From positions 186,001 to 250,000 of the forward strand of contig CAXXNY010000016.1 in NCBI GenBank assembly GCA_963674805.2: a DNA stretch of 64,000 bases, written 5' to 3'. The DNA is from CALMFG01 sp963674805. GTDB taxonomy: Bacteria; Bacillota; Clostridia; Christensenellales; CALMFG01. Made by a program: the position numbers and the translations under genes. This document shows positions 17,328 through 26,518 of this stretch, in pieces (position 1 is the stretch's first letter; each line of letters begins with the position of its first letter). The notes beneath the pieces are model-generated. The model saw only the letters and a list, made by a program, of their open reading frames with translations, searched no databases and was not told where the DNA came from.

Positions 17328-18335
17328 TCATGCCTCCTGTCCCGTCATCTCTTTTGCAGTCTTAACAATGTCGTCTACCTGAGGCAGGACAAAATTAGAC
17401 AGTTCCAGCCCAAATGGTATCGGCGCATCTTTAGAACCAATTCTGCGCACCGGCCCTTTTAAATATTCAAAGCCCTTTTCTGCCACCTGAGCCGCAAGTT
17501 CAGACGCAACACTGCACGTCAACCATGTCTCCTGGAGCGCCAAGAAACGACCTGTCTTTTTAACCGACCGAAGTACCGTATCAATATCCATTGGTTTAAT
17601 TGTCTGCATATCGATTATTTCAACATCAATTCCGTCGTTTTTAAGTATCTGCGCGGCTTTTTCCGCAAACTCAGTCATATACGAGTAGGTTGCTATCGTG
17701 AGGTCTTTGCCTTCTTTGATCACTGCGGCCTTACCCAGCGGGATCAGGAAATCAGGATCTTCTGGCACCTCACCTTTTTTTGCATACAAGCGCTTATGCT
17801 CCAGAAAAATCACCGGATTGTTATCCCGAACCGCTGACTTCAGCAGCCCTTTTGCCGCTCTTGGATTCGAGGGAAGCACAACCTTTAGGCCGGGCACCAG
17901 TGCAAACCACGATTCAAACATATGTGAATGATGCTGGGCTTCACAGGTATATGCGCCGCAAGGTGCGCGCAACACCATCGGTACAGACAATTTGCCGCCG
18001 AATTGGTGACGCATATTCGCCGCCTGATTCACCAGCTGATCGCTGGCAATCGTAATCCAATCGTTAAATTCAAGTTCTACAATGGGCCTAAGCCCGGTAA
18101 TTGCCGCACCAACACCCATACCCGTATATCCTGCTTCAGAAATCGGCATGTCGATCACGCGTTCTGCTCCGAACTCATCGAATAATCCAATGCTTGCGCC
18201 AAAGGCACCGCCGTACGCGCCAACGTCCAATCCCCAAAGATATACATTTTTATCCCGTCTCATTTCCTCGGCCATCGCCTGGGAAATGCTTTTCGACATC
18301 GAAATTCTTGCCATAACAAATCCTCCAGTTTTCAC
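17328..18335 (-). CDS. Thiamine-dependent 2-oxoacid/acetoin dehydrogenase E1 beta subunit
   Basis: This is the second half of the alpha2beta2 thiamine diphosphate E1 that decarboxylates a 2-oxoacid or cleaves acetoin. It has 335 residues, normal for the AcoB/PdhB family. Typical stretches are VIDMPISEAGYTGMGVGAAITGLRPIVELEF, split by the first active-site Glu, and HHSHMFESWFALVPGLKVVLPSNP. The C-terminal transketolase domain starts near residue 200. MARISMSKSISQAM at residue 8 is the likelier start than the annotated first Met. It follows E1 alpha directly. Confidence 0.9.
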   Translation of the reverse strand: MKTGGFVMARISMSKSISQAMAEEMRRDKNVYLWGLDVGAYGGAFGASIGLFDEFGAERVIDMPISEAGYTGMGVGAAITGLRPIVELEFNDWITIASDQLVNQAANMRHQFGGKLSVPMVLRAPCGAYTCEAQHHSHMFESWFALVPGLKVVLPSNPRAAKGLLKSAVRDNNPVIFLEHKRLYAKKGEVPEDPDFLIPLGKAAVIKEGKDLTIATYSYMTEFAEKAAQILKNDGIDVEIIDMQTIKPMDIDTVLRSVKKTGRFLALQETWLTCSVASELAAQVAEKGFEYLKGPVRRIGSKDAPIPFGLELSNFVLPQVDDIVKTAKEMTGQEA

Positions 18336-19292
18336 TTATGCATAAATATCTTCGAGCGCTGTTTCCAGAGCGGGGAATTTGCTTTCTTTCGCAAAGGTCA
18401 GTGCGTCGGCAATTTCCGCATTAATTCTCTGTTCAACCGCCTCAATATCCGCTTCCGGAACACCCGAAGCCAACAATTTCTTTTTGTAGTTTTTAATCGG
18501 GCATCTTTCTTTCCAGCTCTCAATTTCCTCGGCGCTCCGGTATGCGACAACCTCCGGCTCACCTTCAAAGTGGCCCCGCCACCGATAGGTCAGACATTCG
18601 ATAATCGATGGGCCTTCACCGTTACGCGCACGGTCAACGGCTTCCTTAACGGTTTTTTGTACCAATTCAACATCATTCCCGTCTATAGTGATTCCCGGAA
18701 TCCCGTAGGCGGCCGCTCTTTCCGATACCTTTTCGATATTGCGCACACCGTCCTGTCGGCAGCTGACGCCAAACAAGTTATTTTCACAAATGTAAACGAC
18801 CGGCAGCTTCAAAAAAGACGCCAGATTGATTGCTTCATGAAACGTTCCCTGATTGCTTGCACCATCGCCGAAAAAGCACAGCGTTACTTTACCATCCTGC
18901 AATTTCTTTGACGACATCGCCGCACCTGTTGCAATCGGTATGCCTGCGCCGACGATCCCGTTTGCACCCAGCATGCCAAGTTCGGGTGCTGCGATATGCA
19001 ATGATCCGCCCTTCCCTTTGCAATAGCCTGTTTCTTTTCCATACAGCTCTGCCATACACTTATCCGGCTTTGCACCTTTTGCTAATGCATGGCCGTGGCC
19101 GCGATGTGTGCTCGTAATATAATCGCTTTGCTTAATTGCACTGCAAGCGCCGATTGCAATCGCTTCTTCACCGATATAAAGATGTACCGCCCCGGGTATT
19201 TCACCTTTATAAACGACATCTTGTGCGATTTCTTCAAATCTGCGTATGCGATACATGCCCTCGAATAAGGCAAGTTTAGATTCGTTTTCCAT
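18336..19292 (-). CDS. Thiamine-dependent 2-oxoacid/acetoin dehydrogenase E1 alpha subunit
   Basis: This 318-residue subunit carries the thiamine-diphosphate motif. It begins GDGASNQGTFHEAINLAS near residue 140 and ends about 28 residues later at ICENN. STHRGHGHALAKGAKPDKCMAEL (with the cofactor-contacting His) and the GYCKGKGGSLHIA segment are typical of the AcoA/PdhA family. The substrate (pyruvate, acetoin, branched-chain or other 2-oxoacid) cannot be chosen by reading. The ABC ATPase gene ends 18 bases upstream. This is the first dehydrogenase gene after the transporter genes. Confidence 0.92.
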   Translation of the reverse strand: MENESKLALFEGMYRIRRFEEIAQDVVYKGEIPGAVHLYIGEEAIAIGACSAIKQSDYITSTHRGHGHALAKGAKPDKCMAELYGKETGYCKGKGGSLHIAAPELGMLGANGIVGAGIPIATGAAMSSKKLQDGKVTLCFFGDGASNQGTFHEAINLASFLKLPVVYICENNLFGVSCRQDGVRNIEKVSERAAAYGIPGITIDGNDVELVQKTVKEAVDRARNGEGPSIIECLTYRWRGHFEGEPEVVAYRSAEEIESWKERCPIKNYKKKLLASGVPEADIEAVEQRINAEIADALTFAKESKFPALETALEDIYA

Positions 19293-19310
19293 TTATCCAT
19301 TCTCTCCTTT

Positions 19311-20816
19311 TTATTTCGTTGCAAACTGCATGACCATTTCCTGCGTGACTTCTTCTCCGCTCAGTTCGCCGGTGATGCGTCCGTCATGCATGACAATGAT
19401 TCTATGTGCAATGCCGATGACTTCCGGCAGCTCGGATGATACAACAATAACCGCCTTTCCTTGCGCAGCCAAACTCACCAGAATCTTATAGATTTCCTGC
19501 TTAGCCCCTACATCAATTCCCCGTGTTGGTTCATCAAAGAGTATGATATCCGGCTCAATATTCAGCCATTTTGACAGTACGCATTTCTGCTGGTTGCCGC
19601 CGCTTAAATCCTTAATCAACTGATTGGTGCTTGGTGTTGCGATTCTGAATTTTTCAATAAAATTCTTTGCAATCCCATCTTCGGCTTGTTTGCTGAGAAA
19701 GGTATTCTTCAGTATTTTCTTTAAACCTGATAAAGAAATGTTCTTGGCTACCGAGAAATCAGGTATAATTCCGTCGCGTTTCCGCTCCTCAGGCACAAAT
19801 CCCATATGGTTCTGAATGGCTTTTTGAATATTGTCAATTTGTACAGGTTTGCTGTTAATTTTAATCTCAGCTGAACACTTATCCACCCCAAACAATGCAC
19901 GCAATAACTCCGTCCGTCCCGAACCAACCAACCCGGCAATTCCAAGGATTTCACCGCGATACAAATCAAAATTTATATCGAACAAAACGCCTTCCCTGTT
20001 CAGGTTTTTGACTTCCATCAGTTTTTCTTTTCTGCTAATCTTTTTATCGGGATATATGTTAATAATTTCCCGGCCAACCATATGCCTGATTAAGAGGTCA
20101 CGATTCAGGTTGCCGACTTTATCCGATATGATTGTTTTTCCGTCCCGAAGTACGGTGACCAAATCTGCAATCTTAAAAATCTCTTCCAGGCGATGCGAGA
20201 TATAGACAATCGATATCCCATCCTTCTTTAGCTTGCGGATAATTTCAAATAAAATATCAAGCTCGCTGTCAGTCAGTGTTGCAGAAGGTTCATCCATAAT
20301 AATCAGCTTTGCGTCCCGCTTCAGCGCTTTGCATATCTCAACAATCTGTTTCTGTGCAACGCTGAGTTCTTCCACTTTCTTTTCAACATCTATTTTAATT
20401 CCCAAAGAATCAACGAGTGTTTTCGCTTCTTTGCGCATCTCTTTCCAGTTGACTGTTTTCCCGATCATCGATTTTTTTAATCTGGGATGGCCGAGAAAAA
20501 TATTTTCTGCAACAGAAAGGCTTTCCACCATCTTTAGTTCCTGATGGACCGTGCTGATTCCAATACCGATTGCATCCTGTGGTGTTAAGTCGGAATACTG
20601 TTTTCCTTCAAAAAAGACTTCACCGCTGTCCGGTTTAAATACACCCGAAATCACTTTAATCAGCGTGGACTTTCCTGCACCGTTTTCACCCACAAGCGCA
20701 TGCACGTCACCTTTTTTCACCTGAAAAGACACATTGTCCAGCGCCAGAACACCTGGGAATTGTTTTCTAATATTATTAACGACAAGGATGTTTTCATTTT
20801 CTACTGGGTTACCCAT
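19311..20816 (-). CDS. Sugar ABC transporter ATP-binding protein
   Basis: This is a double-ATPase of about 501 residues (RbsA/MglA type) that powers the permease at 20830. Domain 1 has GENGAGKST (residues 43-51), signature LSVAQKQ and Walker B IIMDEPSATL. Domain 2 has the degenerate Walker A GLVGSGRTEL without lysine, signature LSGGNQQK and Walker B ILFDEPTRGIDVG. Such asymmetry is normal for this family. The start at 20816 fits GGGAG nine bases upstream. It is cotranscribed between permease and E1 alpha. Confidence 0.93.
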   Translation of the reverse strand: MGNPVENENILVVNNIRKQFPGVLALDNVSFQVKKGDVHALVGENGAGKSTLIKVISGVFKPDSGEVFFEGKQYSDLTPQDAIGIGISTVHQELKMVESLSVAENIFLGHPRLKKSMIGKTVNWKEMRKEAKTLVDSLGIKIDVEKKVEELSVAQKQIVEICKALKRDAKLIIMDEPSATLTDSELDILFEIIRKLKKDGISIVYISHRLEEIFKIADLVTVLRDGKTIISDKVGNLNRDLLIRHMVGREIINIYPDKKISRKEKLMEVKNLNREGVLFDINFDLYRGEILGIAGLVGSGRTELLRALFGVDKCSAEIKINSKPVQIDNIQKAIQNHMGFVPEERKRDGIIPDFSVAKNISLSGLKKILKNTFLSKQAEDGIAKNFIEKFRIATPSTNQLIKDLSGGNQQKCVLSKWLNIEPDIILFDEPTRGIDVGAKQEIYKILVSLAAQGKAVIVVSSELPEVIGIAHRIIVMHDGRITGELSGEEVTQEMVMQFATK

Positions 20817-20829
20817 TATCATACGCTCC

Positions 20830-21798
20830 CTATTGTTGTTCCTGGTTCCGATAAACATCCAGCCCGATCGCGAAGATGAACACCACGCCTTTGATCACCT
20901 GCTGCATGTAGGAATCCACATTTAATATGGTCATTCCGTTCATCAGCGTCGCAATGAATATTGCTCCGAATAAAACACCCAGCGCCTTGCCCTTACCGCC
21001 CGAAAAACTAACGCCGCCGATAACCACTGCGATAATGCCTTCAAACTCATACCCCTGCGCTGCGTTCGGCTGCCCGGAATTTAACCGTGACGCCATCACG
21101 ATTCCCGCGAGTGCCGACAGGATACCGCACAGCACATAAGCAAGAGTTTTATATTTTGCCACTTTAATCCCGCTTAAATAAGCAGCATCTTCGTTGCCGC
21201 CAATGGCAAAGAAATACCGCCCCATCTGCTTCTTCTCAGACAAAACAATGACAAAGATAAAGACAACGGCAACGATCAAGGCCGGAATCGGTATCCCCCA
21301 TACACTGCCAAGACCGATCACATTAAACCAATCCGGCATACCGATAATCGGATAAGAACTCGTAATCAGGAATACAACGCCTCTGACAATCAGCATCGTT
21401 CCCAAGGAAGCAATAAACGGCGGTATCCTGAATTTGGAGACAATCAGCCCATTAATTAAGCCAACTATCCCGCCCACACAGAGAACCGCGATAATCGCAA
21501 CCGGCAGTATTGGTAATCCGCCTGCTTTCACAATCATAGCGAAGATAACGCCGGACAGTGCCAGCGTGGATGCGATCGAAAGGTCTATCATTGCGGCAAT
21601 GATGACAAAGAACTCCGCCGCACCTAATATCGACGTAATGGCGGACTGCCGCAGAATGTTCAGCGCGTTTTCTCCAGAACAGAACGCATCTGACAAAACA
21701 GACAAGATGATAAATAATGCAATAACTACATAAATGATTGCGTAGTTTTTGCTTGTGCTGACAATGAACTGCTTAAATCTTGATTCACTAGTTTTCAC
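20830..21798 (-). CDS. Sugar ABC transporter permease
   Basis: This is a membrane permease of about 322 residues in the RbsC/AraH (BPD_transp_2) family, with eight to ten hydrophobic segments. It carries the family loop YEFEGIIAVVIGGVSFSGGKGKALGVL near the C-terminus. A GTG start at 21798 is preferred because GGAGAG lies seven bases before it. The longer frame would begin inside a stem-loop that follows the binding-protein gene. The gene ends 13 bases before the ATPase start. The solute is unknown. Confidence 0.9.
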   Translation of the reverse strand: MKTSESRFKQFIVSTSKNYAIIYVVIALFIILSVLSDAFCSGENALNILRQSAITSILGAAEFFVIIAAMIDLSIASTLALSGVIFAMIVKAGGLPILPVAIIAVLCVGGIVGLINGLIVSKFRIPPFIASLGTMLIVRGVVFLITSSYPIIGMPDWFNVIGLGSVWGIPIPALIVAVVFIFVIVLSEKKQMGRYFFAIGGNEDAAYLSGIKVAKYKTLAYVLCGILSALAGIVMASRLNSGQPNAAQGYEFEGIIAVVIGGVSFSGGKGKALGVLFGAIFIATLMNGMTILNVDSYMQQVIKGVVFIFAIGLDVYRNQEQQ

Positions 21799-21827
21799 GA
21801 AAAATCTCTCCTCTGTATTGATTGTGC

Positions 21828-21849
21828 CGCTCACGCTTTAACGTGAACG
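21828..21849 (-). promoter_or_regulatory. Intercistronic stem-loop after binding-protein gene
   Basis: CGCTCACG and CGTGAACG form an 8-bp stem with one mismatch and a 6-base loop, just after the binding-protein stop and before the permease ribosome site. Comparable hairpins follow the other three binding-protein genes in the window. Confidence 0.55.
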
Positions 21850-21863
21850 ACACAATTTTCTGT

Positions 21864-22910
21864 TTATTCGGCTCCCATACCAGCCGCATATTCATCGAGG
21901 TTATCAGCCGTAACAATGGCGATTTCGACTTTTGTGCTTTCTTCAAGCGCAACGCCGTCCCTGATATATGCTTCGACCGCTTCGATCGCCGCACGTGCTG
22001 CATCCGTACCAAACGGGATACATGCAACTTTTAAGTAATTGTTTTCTGCTCTTAAATGATCTGCTGTTTCCTGTCCCCAGCCTTCAGTCGCGATAAAGTA
22101 ATTCGCAGCATCCAGACCTTTGGCTTCCATTGAAGCCGCAACGCCGTAACCCATATCGCTCATGCCTGTGTACCAAACCTGAATGTCTTTATCAGCCGCA
22201 AGTACGTTATCAGCTACTGTCATGGCTACGCTTCTGTCATTTTTACCGTCATGATCCCCAACAATTTCAGCATCCGGGCATAATTCTTCGATCGCAGCTT
22301 TAAACCCATTCCAGCGCGGGATCTGAACCGTAACATTTGTGGTGTCATATACGCCAACCACTTTGCCGGCTCCGTCGAAGTTTTCGTTCAAATATTCTGC
22401 TGCAAGGACGCCCATGTTATATCCGGCCTGGTATTGGTCAAATTCAAAATAGCTCATCACATTTGACATATCTTCTAAAGAAGTTTCGAGGCAAATGACC
22501 GGAATCCCTTTTTCGGTTGCTTTCGCAACAAGGCTTGTAGTCGCACTGGCATCAACAGGGGCATAGATAATAGCATCCACACTCTGCGCAATCCATGTCT
22601 CAAACTGCTGCACCTGTTTTGCACTGTCGCCGTCGCCATCCTGAACCGAAAGCTCTATATTCAGTTCTCCTGCCGTTTCCAGAGCTTCTGCTTCAAGGTC
22701 TTTCCACCACTGGTCTCTTCTGAACCACAGCCCAAATCCAAATGTCAAGGTTTCCTCTGCGTCAGAAACCGTTTCAGAAGCGGTTTCTTCTGCTGGTTGG
22801 GAAGCTTCCGCTTCACTTTCGCCCGCATCTGCTTGCTGACTGCATCCTACCATCAAACCAAATGATAAGATCATCAATACAGCAAGTATTAATGCAACCT
22901 TACTTTTCAT
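21864..22910 (-). CDS. Sugar ABC transporter substrate-binding lipoprotein
   Basis: This is a 348-residue Peripla_BP_4 lipoprotein. The signal KVALILAVLMILSFGLMVGC ends in the lipobox MVGC. A Glu/Ser-rich linker of about 35 residues follows, then the binding domain starting LTFGFGLWFRRDQWWKDLE. The ligand pocket opening is rich in aromatic residues (WFRRDQWW), which suggests a sugar-like ligand but does not name it. It follows the M24-family gene by about 30 bases and precedes permease and ATPase. It is probably the most expressed gene of the operon, being followed by a stem-loop. Confidence 0.9.
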   Translation of the reverse strand: MKSKVALILAVLMILSFGLMVGCSQQADAGESEAEASQPAEETASETVSDAEETLTFGFGLWFRRDQWWKDLEAEALETAGELNIELSVQDGDGDSAKQVQQFETWIAQSVDAIIYAPVDASATTSLVAKATEKGIPVICLETSLEDMSNVMSYFEFDQYQAGYNMGVLAAEYLNENFDGAGKVVGVYDTTNVTVQIPRWNGFKAAIEELCPDAEIVGDHDGKNDRSVAMTVADNVLAADKDIQVWYTGMSDMGYGVAASMEAKGLDAANYFIATEGWGQETADHLRAENNYLKVACIPFGTDAARAAIEAVEAYIRDGVALEESTKVEIAIVTADNLDEYAAGMGAE

Positions 22911-22941
22911 AGTTACTCTCCTTTTTTATTATTAATGCAGA

Positions 22942-24294
22942 TTATTCCGCATTACCAACAAAATGTTGTACGTTTACCGGCAGTCTGTTTAATGTCTTCA
23001 CTTCTGCGCCGTATTTCCCTAAGGTCTTTTCAACTACCAGATAATCAAGCCCCGGTATCACAATATCATTCCACTTGCTGCCGATACCCCGGATGGCAAC
23101 ATCAAGCATCATCACGATTTGATTCCCCAGCGGCTGGTCCGAGTTCAATGTAATGGCACCATAGAACTCCTGGCACTCGGTATAGCCGGAATTATGCGTG
23201 CCGGTATACGGCTTCTGTGCCGCCAGATCAAGCTTCCTGCCGATTCTGCTGCTCACCTCTTGCTCACGTGCAGTAAAGTAATCAATGAGCGCCTGTTCCT
23301 GAATCCTTGCCGGCAGATCGTTTTTTGCGACATCCACAAACGCATCATATCCCGTTCGGTATGCATCCTCGATAAAATCAAACCAGTATTGTTGTTCCTT
23401 CGTTATTTTTTTCGGATCATCCACACATACTACAGATACGCGTTCACAGGCGGTTAGGCCATCGCGTTTCGGTGAAACGCCGATATGAACAATATCCCCC
23501 TCATTGATCGGCCGGTTTAGGGCTTTGCCGATCAGCGTCCGGTTCGCTTCATTTGCATTGACCATTACATCAAAGCCGAACTCTTCGGCTCCCAGCTCCT
23601 GGGCAATTGCGTATCCCCACTGCGAAACCTGTGTTTCCAGCATCCCGGGTTTTAATACGGCCAACATCCCTTCCACCATTACATCAGATATTAAGGATGC
23701 TTGTGCGATCAATGCCATCTCACTATCTGATTTCTCATATTTAATTTTATAAAATAAGTCCTGTGCATCCACCAGTTCTCCGTCATCGCCGACATATGCC
23801 TTTAAAAAGGTATATAAGCTAACCGGAAAAACTTCTTTTGGCGTTAATATCCCGATACGCCGCGGCTTTCTACCTGCAGCCGCTTCAATCACATCCTCAA
23901 CGCGTTCTGCTTCAACCGGATATTCTTCATCCGCCAGCTTCAACATCTCAACCTTATGCACTTGAACACCTGACCGGCCGGTCAGCTGTTCCGCCACATA
24001 CCCGCCTTCCAGTCCGGCCAGCACATGAAAACCGTTTTTTCCGATAACACCGGCAATCGGTTCGATTGTAATATTCGTGCATCCGCCCAAATAGGGCACA
24101 TCACCGTTATAGTGCTCGTCGGAATATACAAACGCAGCATCGATATCCGCATCTTTCAGCGCTTGGATCACTTTTTGGTGCCGCGCTGAAAACTCTGCGC
24201 GATCTATCCGAAGGTTCTTATCTATTGAAGGTGCGCGGCTTAATACCTTCGCCACTTTTTTAGCATCGGCCAGCCAGCTGTCTGAAACGCCCAT
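22942..24294 (-). CDS. M24/creatinase-fold protein lacking canonical metal ligands
   Basis: This is a protein of about 450 residues. An N-terminal creatinase_N-like domain (residues 30-190) is followed by the pita-bread M24 domain (about 200-430). In metal-dependent M24 peptidases the first ligands occur as GDxVxIDxG and a second Asp. Here that segment reads GDIVHIGVSPKRDGLTACERV, with Gly and Ala in place of the aspartates, and the later His segment reads GTHNSGYTECQEF. It therefore resembles creatinase, which needs no metal, more than prolidase. The start at 24294 fits CAGGAG upstream. A role in amidine or C-N bond hydrolysis of the imported compound is possible but unproven. Confidence 0.75.
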   Translation of the reverse strand: MGVSDSWLADAKKVAKVLSRAPSIDKNLRIDRAEFSARHQKVIQALKDADIDAAFVYSDEHYNGDVPYLGGCTNITIEPIAGVIGKNGFHVLAGLEGGYVAEQLTGRSGVQVHKVEMLKLADEEYPVEAERVEDVIEAAAGRKPRRIGILTPKEVFPVSLYTFLKAYVGDDGELVDAQDLFYKIKYEKSDSEMALIAQASLISDVMVEGMLAVLKPGMLETQVSQWGYAIAQELGAEEFGFDVMVNANEANRTLIGKALNRPINEGDIVHIGVSPKRDGLTACERVSVVCVDDPKKITKEQQYWFDFIEDAYRTGYDAFVDVAKNDLPARIQEQALIDYFTAREQEVSSRIGRKLDLAAQKPYTGTHNSGYTECQEFYGAITLNSDQPLGNQIVMMLDVAIRGIGSKWNDIVIPGLDYLVVEKTLGKYGAEVKTLNRLPVNVQHFVGNAE

Positions 24295-24310
24295 TTTTAT
24301 ATCTCCTGTT

Positions 24311-25342
24311 TTATATCTCTTTCCATTCCACAACACGCGATTCGTCGCTTGATTTTTTAATCAGCTCCAGCGTCCGGATTACATCGCTTGCCTGTTGCAT
24401 TTCAACAAACGGAATCGGTTCACCCGATAAATAGGGTACAATGTCCTCGTAAAATCCGCCTTCAAGCCCGGACTCCTTCACATCATGCAGATGAATCGTG
24501 CTGGTCTCCTGTTTTCCATATGCATTAATATAAGTAATCTCACACTGATCCCAGAACGGCTCACGCTTCCCTTTAACCAAAATGGTTCCCTTCGTTCCAA
24601 CGACATACCATCTCGGCAGATCGAGCTTGGCATTATTGCTGCACTCAATCTGACAGACAGTGTCGCTGTCAAATTTCAGTGATGCAAAAAAGTAATCATC
24701 CACTTCTTTGCTCCAGACCCCTGCCTGTACCACGCCATAAATCTGCTTTGGCGTCTGTCCCATCATTTGTATCATCTGGTCAACCAGATGCGGACCCCAA
24801 TCCAGCAGCATCCCGCCGCCGTACTGCGCCTTAATGCGCCACGGGTTGGTCATGCCGTCAATGCCCCAACTTGGCCATCCCTCATCGCAAAACATCGCTT
24901 TTGATTGAATGCAGAGTATATCGCCGATTTTCCCCGATGCAATCGTATCCTTAACCAGCAGATAATCACGGTCCCATCTGCTGCTCTGGTGCACCATGAT
25001 TTTGCGCTTATGCGTATTTGCCGCTTTGATCATGCGCTGTGTGCTTTGGTACGTCATACTCATCGGCTTTTCTACGACGACGTGCGCCTTCGCCTCCAGC
25101 GCTTTAACCGCCAGCGGTTCATGCGACTCATTTGTTGTGACAATCACAACCACATCAAGGCCGGCTTTTAAAAACTCGTCTACATCACTATAAACTTCCG
25201 TGTTATATGCTTGTTTCAGTTCTGCCACGCGTGATGCGTTTTTTTCGCAAATCGCGGTTAATTCCAGCTGGTCATTATTGAGAATCCAGCCGGCATGGGC
25301 GCGCCCCATTTTTCCCATTCCGATAATTCCAGTGCGCAACAC
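24311..25342 (-). CDS. Gfo/Idh/MocA family dehydrogenase
   Basis: This is an NAD(P)-dependent sugar or polyol oxidoreductase of 343 residues. The Rossmann motif is GIIGMGKMGRAHAGW at the N-terminus, VVVEKPMSMTYQS carries the catalytic EKP lysine near residue 93, and GGGMLLDWGPHLVDQMIQM carries the catalytic histidine near residue 182. The start is GTG, with GGAGGG seven bases upstream. It lies between the two M24-family genes. A predicted role is oxidation of a hydroxyl group of the imported substrate, inferred from family and operon only. Confidence 0.9.
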   Translation of the reverse strand: MLRTGIIGMGKMGRAHAGWILNNDQLELTAICEKNASRVAELKQAYNTEVYSDVDEFLKAGLDVVVIVTTNESHEPLAVKALEAKAHVVVEKPMSMTYQSTQRMIKAANTHKRKIMVHQSSRWDRDYLLVKDTIASGKIGDILCIQSKAMFCDEGWPSWGIDGMTNPWRIKAQYGGGMLLDWGPHLVDQMIQMMGQTPKQIYGVVQAGVWSKEVDDYFFASLKFDSDTVCQIECSNNAKLDLPRWYVVGTKGTILVKGKREPFWDQCEITYINAYGKQETSTIHLHDVKESGLEGGFYEDIVPYLSGEPIPFVEMQQASDVIRTLELIKKSSDESRVVEWKEI

Positions 25343-25355
25343 CTATTTCCCTCCT

Positions 25356-26471
25356 TTAATCTTTTACCATTATCTGCGGCAGCCTGATTTCTTCTCCGCC
25401 GGCCTGATATGCTTTTTCCGGCCATATGCCCTGTACCGTTACCAGTTCAACGCCGTCCTCTTCGGACGTCAGCATCGTTTCTTCGACATTCACACCGGTG
25501 ATGGTCACATACCAGTTAAACGACTGCCGGTTTACCATTACCGCCTCTTTATTCGTACAGAACGATGCGTCGTTTGCCATATATCCAGTGAGGCCGCCGG
25601 CAAAATGCTCTTCCCACTCGTTTGCATAACCAAACTGTTCATAAAGTTTCTTCTGCATCATTGAGATATCATAGAACTTAGCGCCCGGTCTTGCGCTTAA
25701 TATCGTATTCGCTTCTATCGTACACGCCGCCTGATACCTTTTCTCGATATCTTCCGGCACGTCACCGTCAAAATATATCATGCGTGTAATGGGTACATTT
25801 AATCCATACCTTTTGCCCGAAAGCACCAGCATCAGCGCACGATCAATCTTTTGGTCAGCAGGCAGAGGATGACGGTATTTACTGATCTCATCATCAACGC
25901 CGATAATCATACAGGTGATCTGCTGGCTGCGTTTTGAGAATTCCTCCAGCAGCTTTGTCTGTATATCATTCGCTGTCATCCCGTGTTCTGCAAAACCAGC
26001 CACAGCCAAAACTGCATTTTCCGTATCTTTGCCAATCTTCCTGTATCGGTTGACTTCTCCCAATGTCAGCGGGTAATGCAGTTGATAAAACGCAGAGAAG
26101 CTGAGTTCTGCTCCGGATATCGGGATATCTGATATTATCCTTTTGCCGCTTACCAGATTCATTGCATATGCAACCGTACTTTCCTCGAACCATTTCAGAG
26201 AAATAACTTCAATCGGCAGCCCGCCAATCTCCTGATCTTTTAATCTGGCAGCATCCATTTTATTTGCAATGCAGTATGCTTTATCAGCGGTAAAGAGCAG
26301 TATGCATGAACCGCCTTGTGAATCAAGCAGGATATGGCTGTCCCCGCCGCATGTTGCCCAGGCAAAGTTTGCTGTGGTCCCAAAGATAATGGCATCATAG
26401 CCATTCTCGTTTAAAAAACGATTAATGCGCTCCCGCTTTTCCTGATACTCTGCCATGCACTCATGATTCAT
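25356..26471 (-). CDS. M24/creatinase-fold family protein
   Basis: This 371-residue protein has an N-terminal creatinase-like domain (RINRFLNENGYDAIIFGTTANF) and a C-terminal M24 fold. The conserved HFAGGLTGYMAND and VNRQSFNWYVTITGVNVEET segments characterise a subfamily found beside sugar transporters. The canonical first Asp pair is not present; the region reads LMLVLSGKRYGLNVPITRMIYF. It is only distantly related to the other M24 protein at 22942. It is the first structural gene after the LacI regulator, and the operator at 26489-26502 sits between its start and the regulator stop. Activity unknown. Confidence 0.75.
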   Translation of the reverse strand: MNHECMAEYQEKRERINRFLNENGYDAIIFGTTANFAWATCGGDSHILLDSQGGSCILLFTADKAYCIANKMDAARLKDQEIGGLPIEVISLKWFEESTVAYAMNLVSGKRIISDIPISGAELSFSAFYQLHYPLTLGEVNRYRKIGKDTENAVLAVAGFAEHGMTANDIQTKLLEEFSKRSQQITCMIIGVDDEISKYRHPLPADQKIDRALMLVLSGKRYGLNVPITRMIYFDGDVPEDIEKRYQAACTIEANTILSARPGAKFYDISMMQKKLYEQFGYANEWEEHFAGGLTGYMANDASFCTNKEAVMVNRQSFNWYVTITGVNVEETMLTSEEDGVELVTVQGIWPEKAYQAGGEEIRLPQIMVKD

Positions 26472-26488
26472 CTGTATGTCTCCTTTTA

Positions 26489-26502
26489 GGTAATCGATTT
26501 CC
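26489..26502. promoter_or_regulatory. LacI-type operator O1 (catabolic operon)
   Basis: GGTAATCGATTTCC is a 12/14 match to the perfect palindrome GGTAATCGATTACC. It lies between the regulator gene and the first structural gene, close to its ribosome site. Two further copies flank the regulator promoter. Confidence 0.75.
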
Positions 26503-26518
26503 TAATATGTAAATTTTT

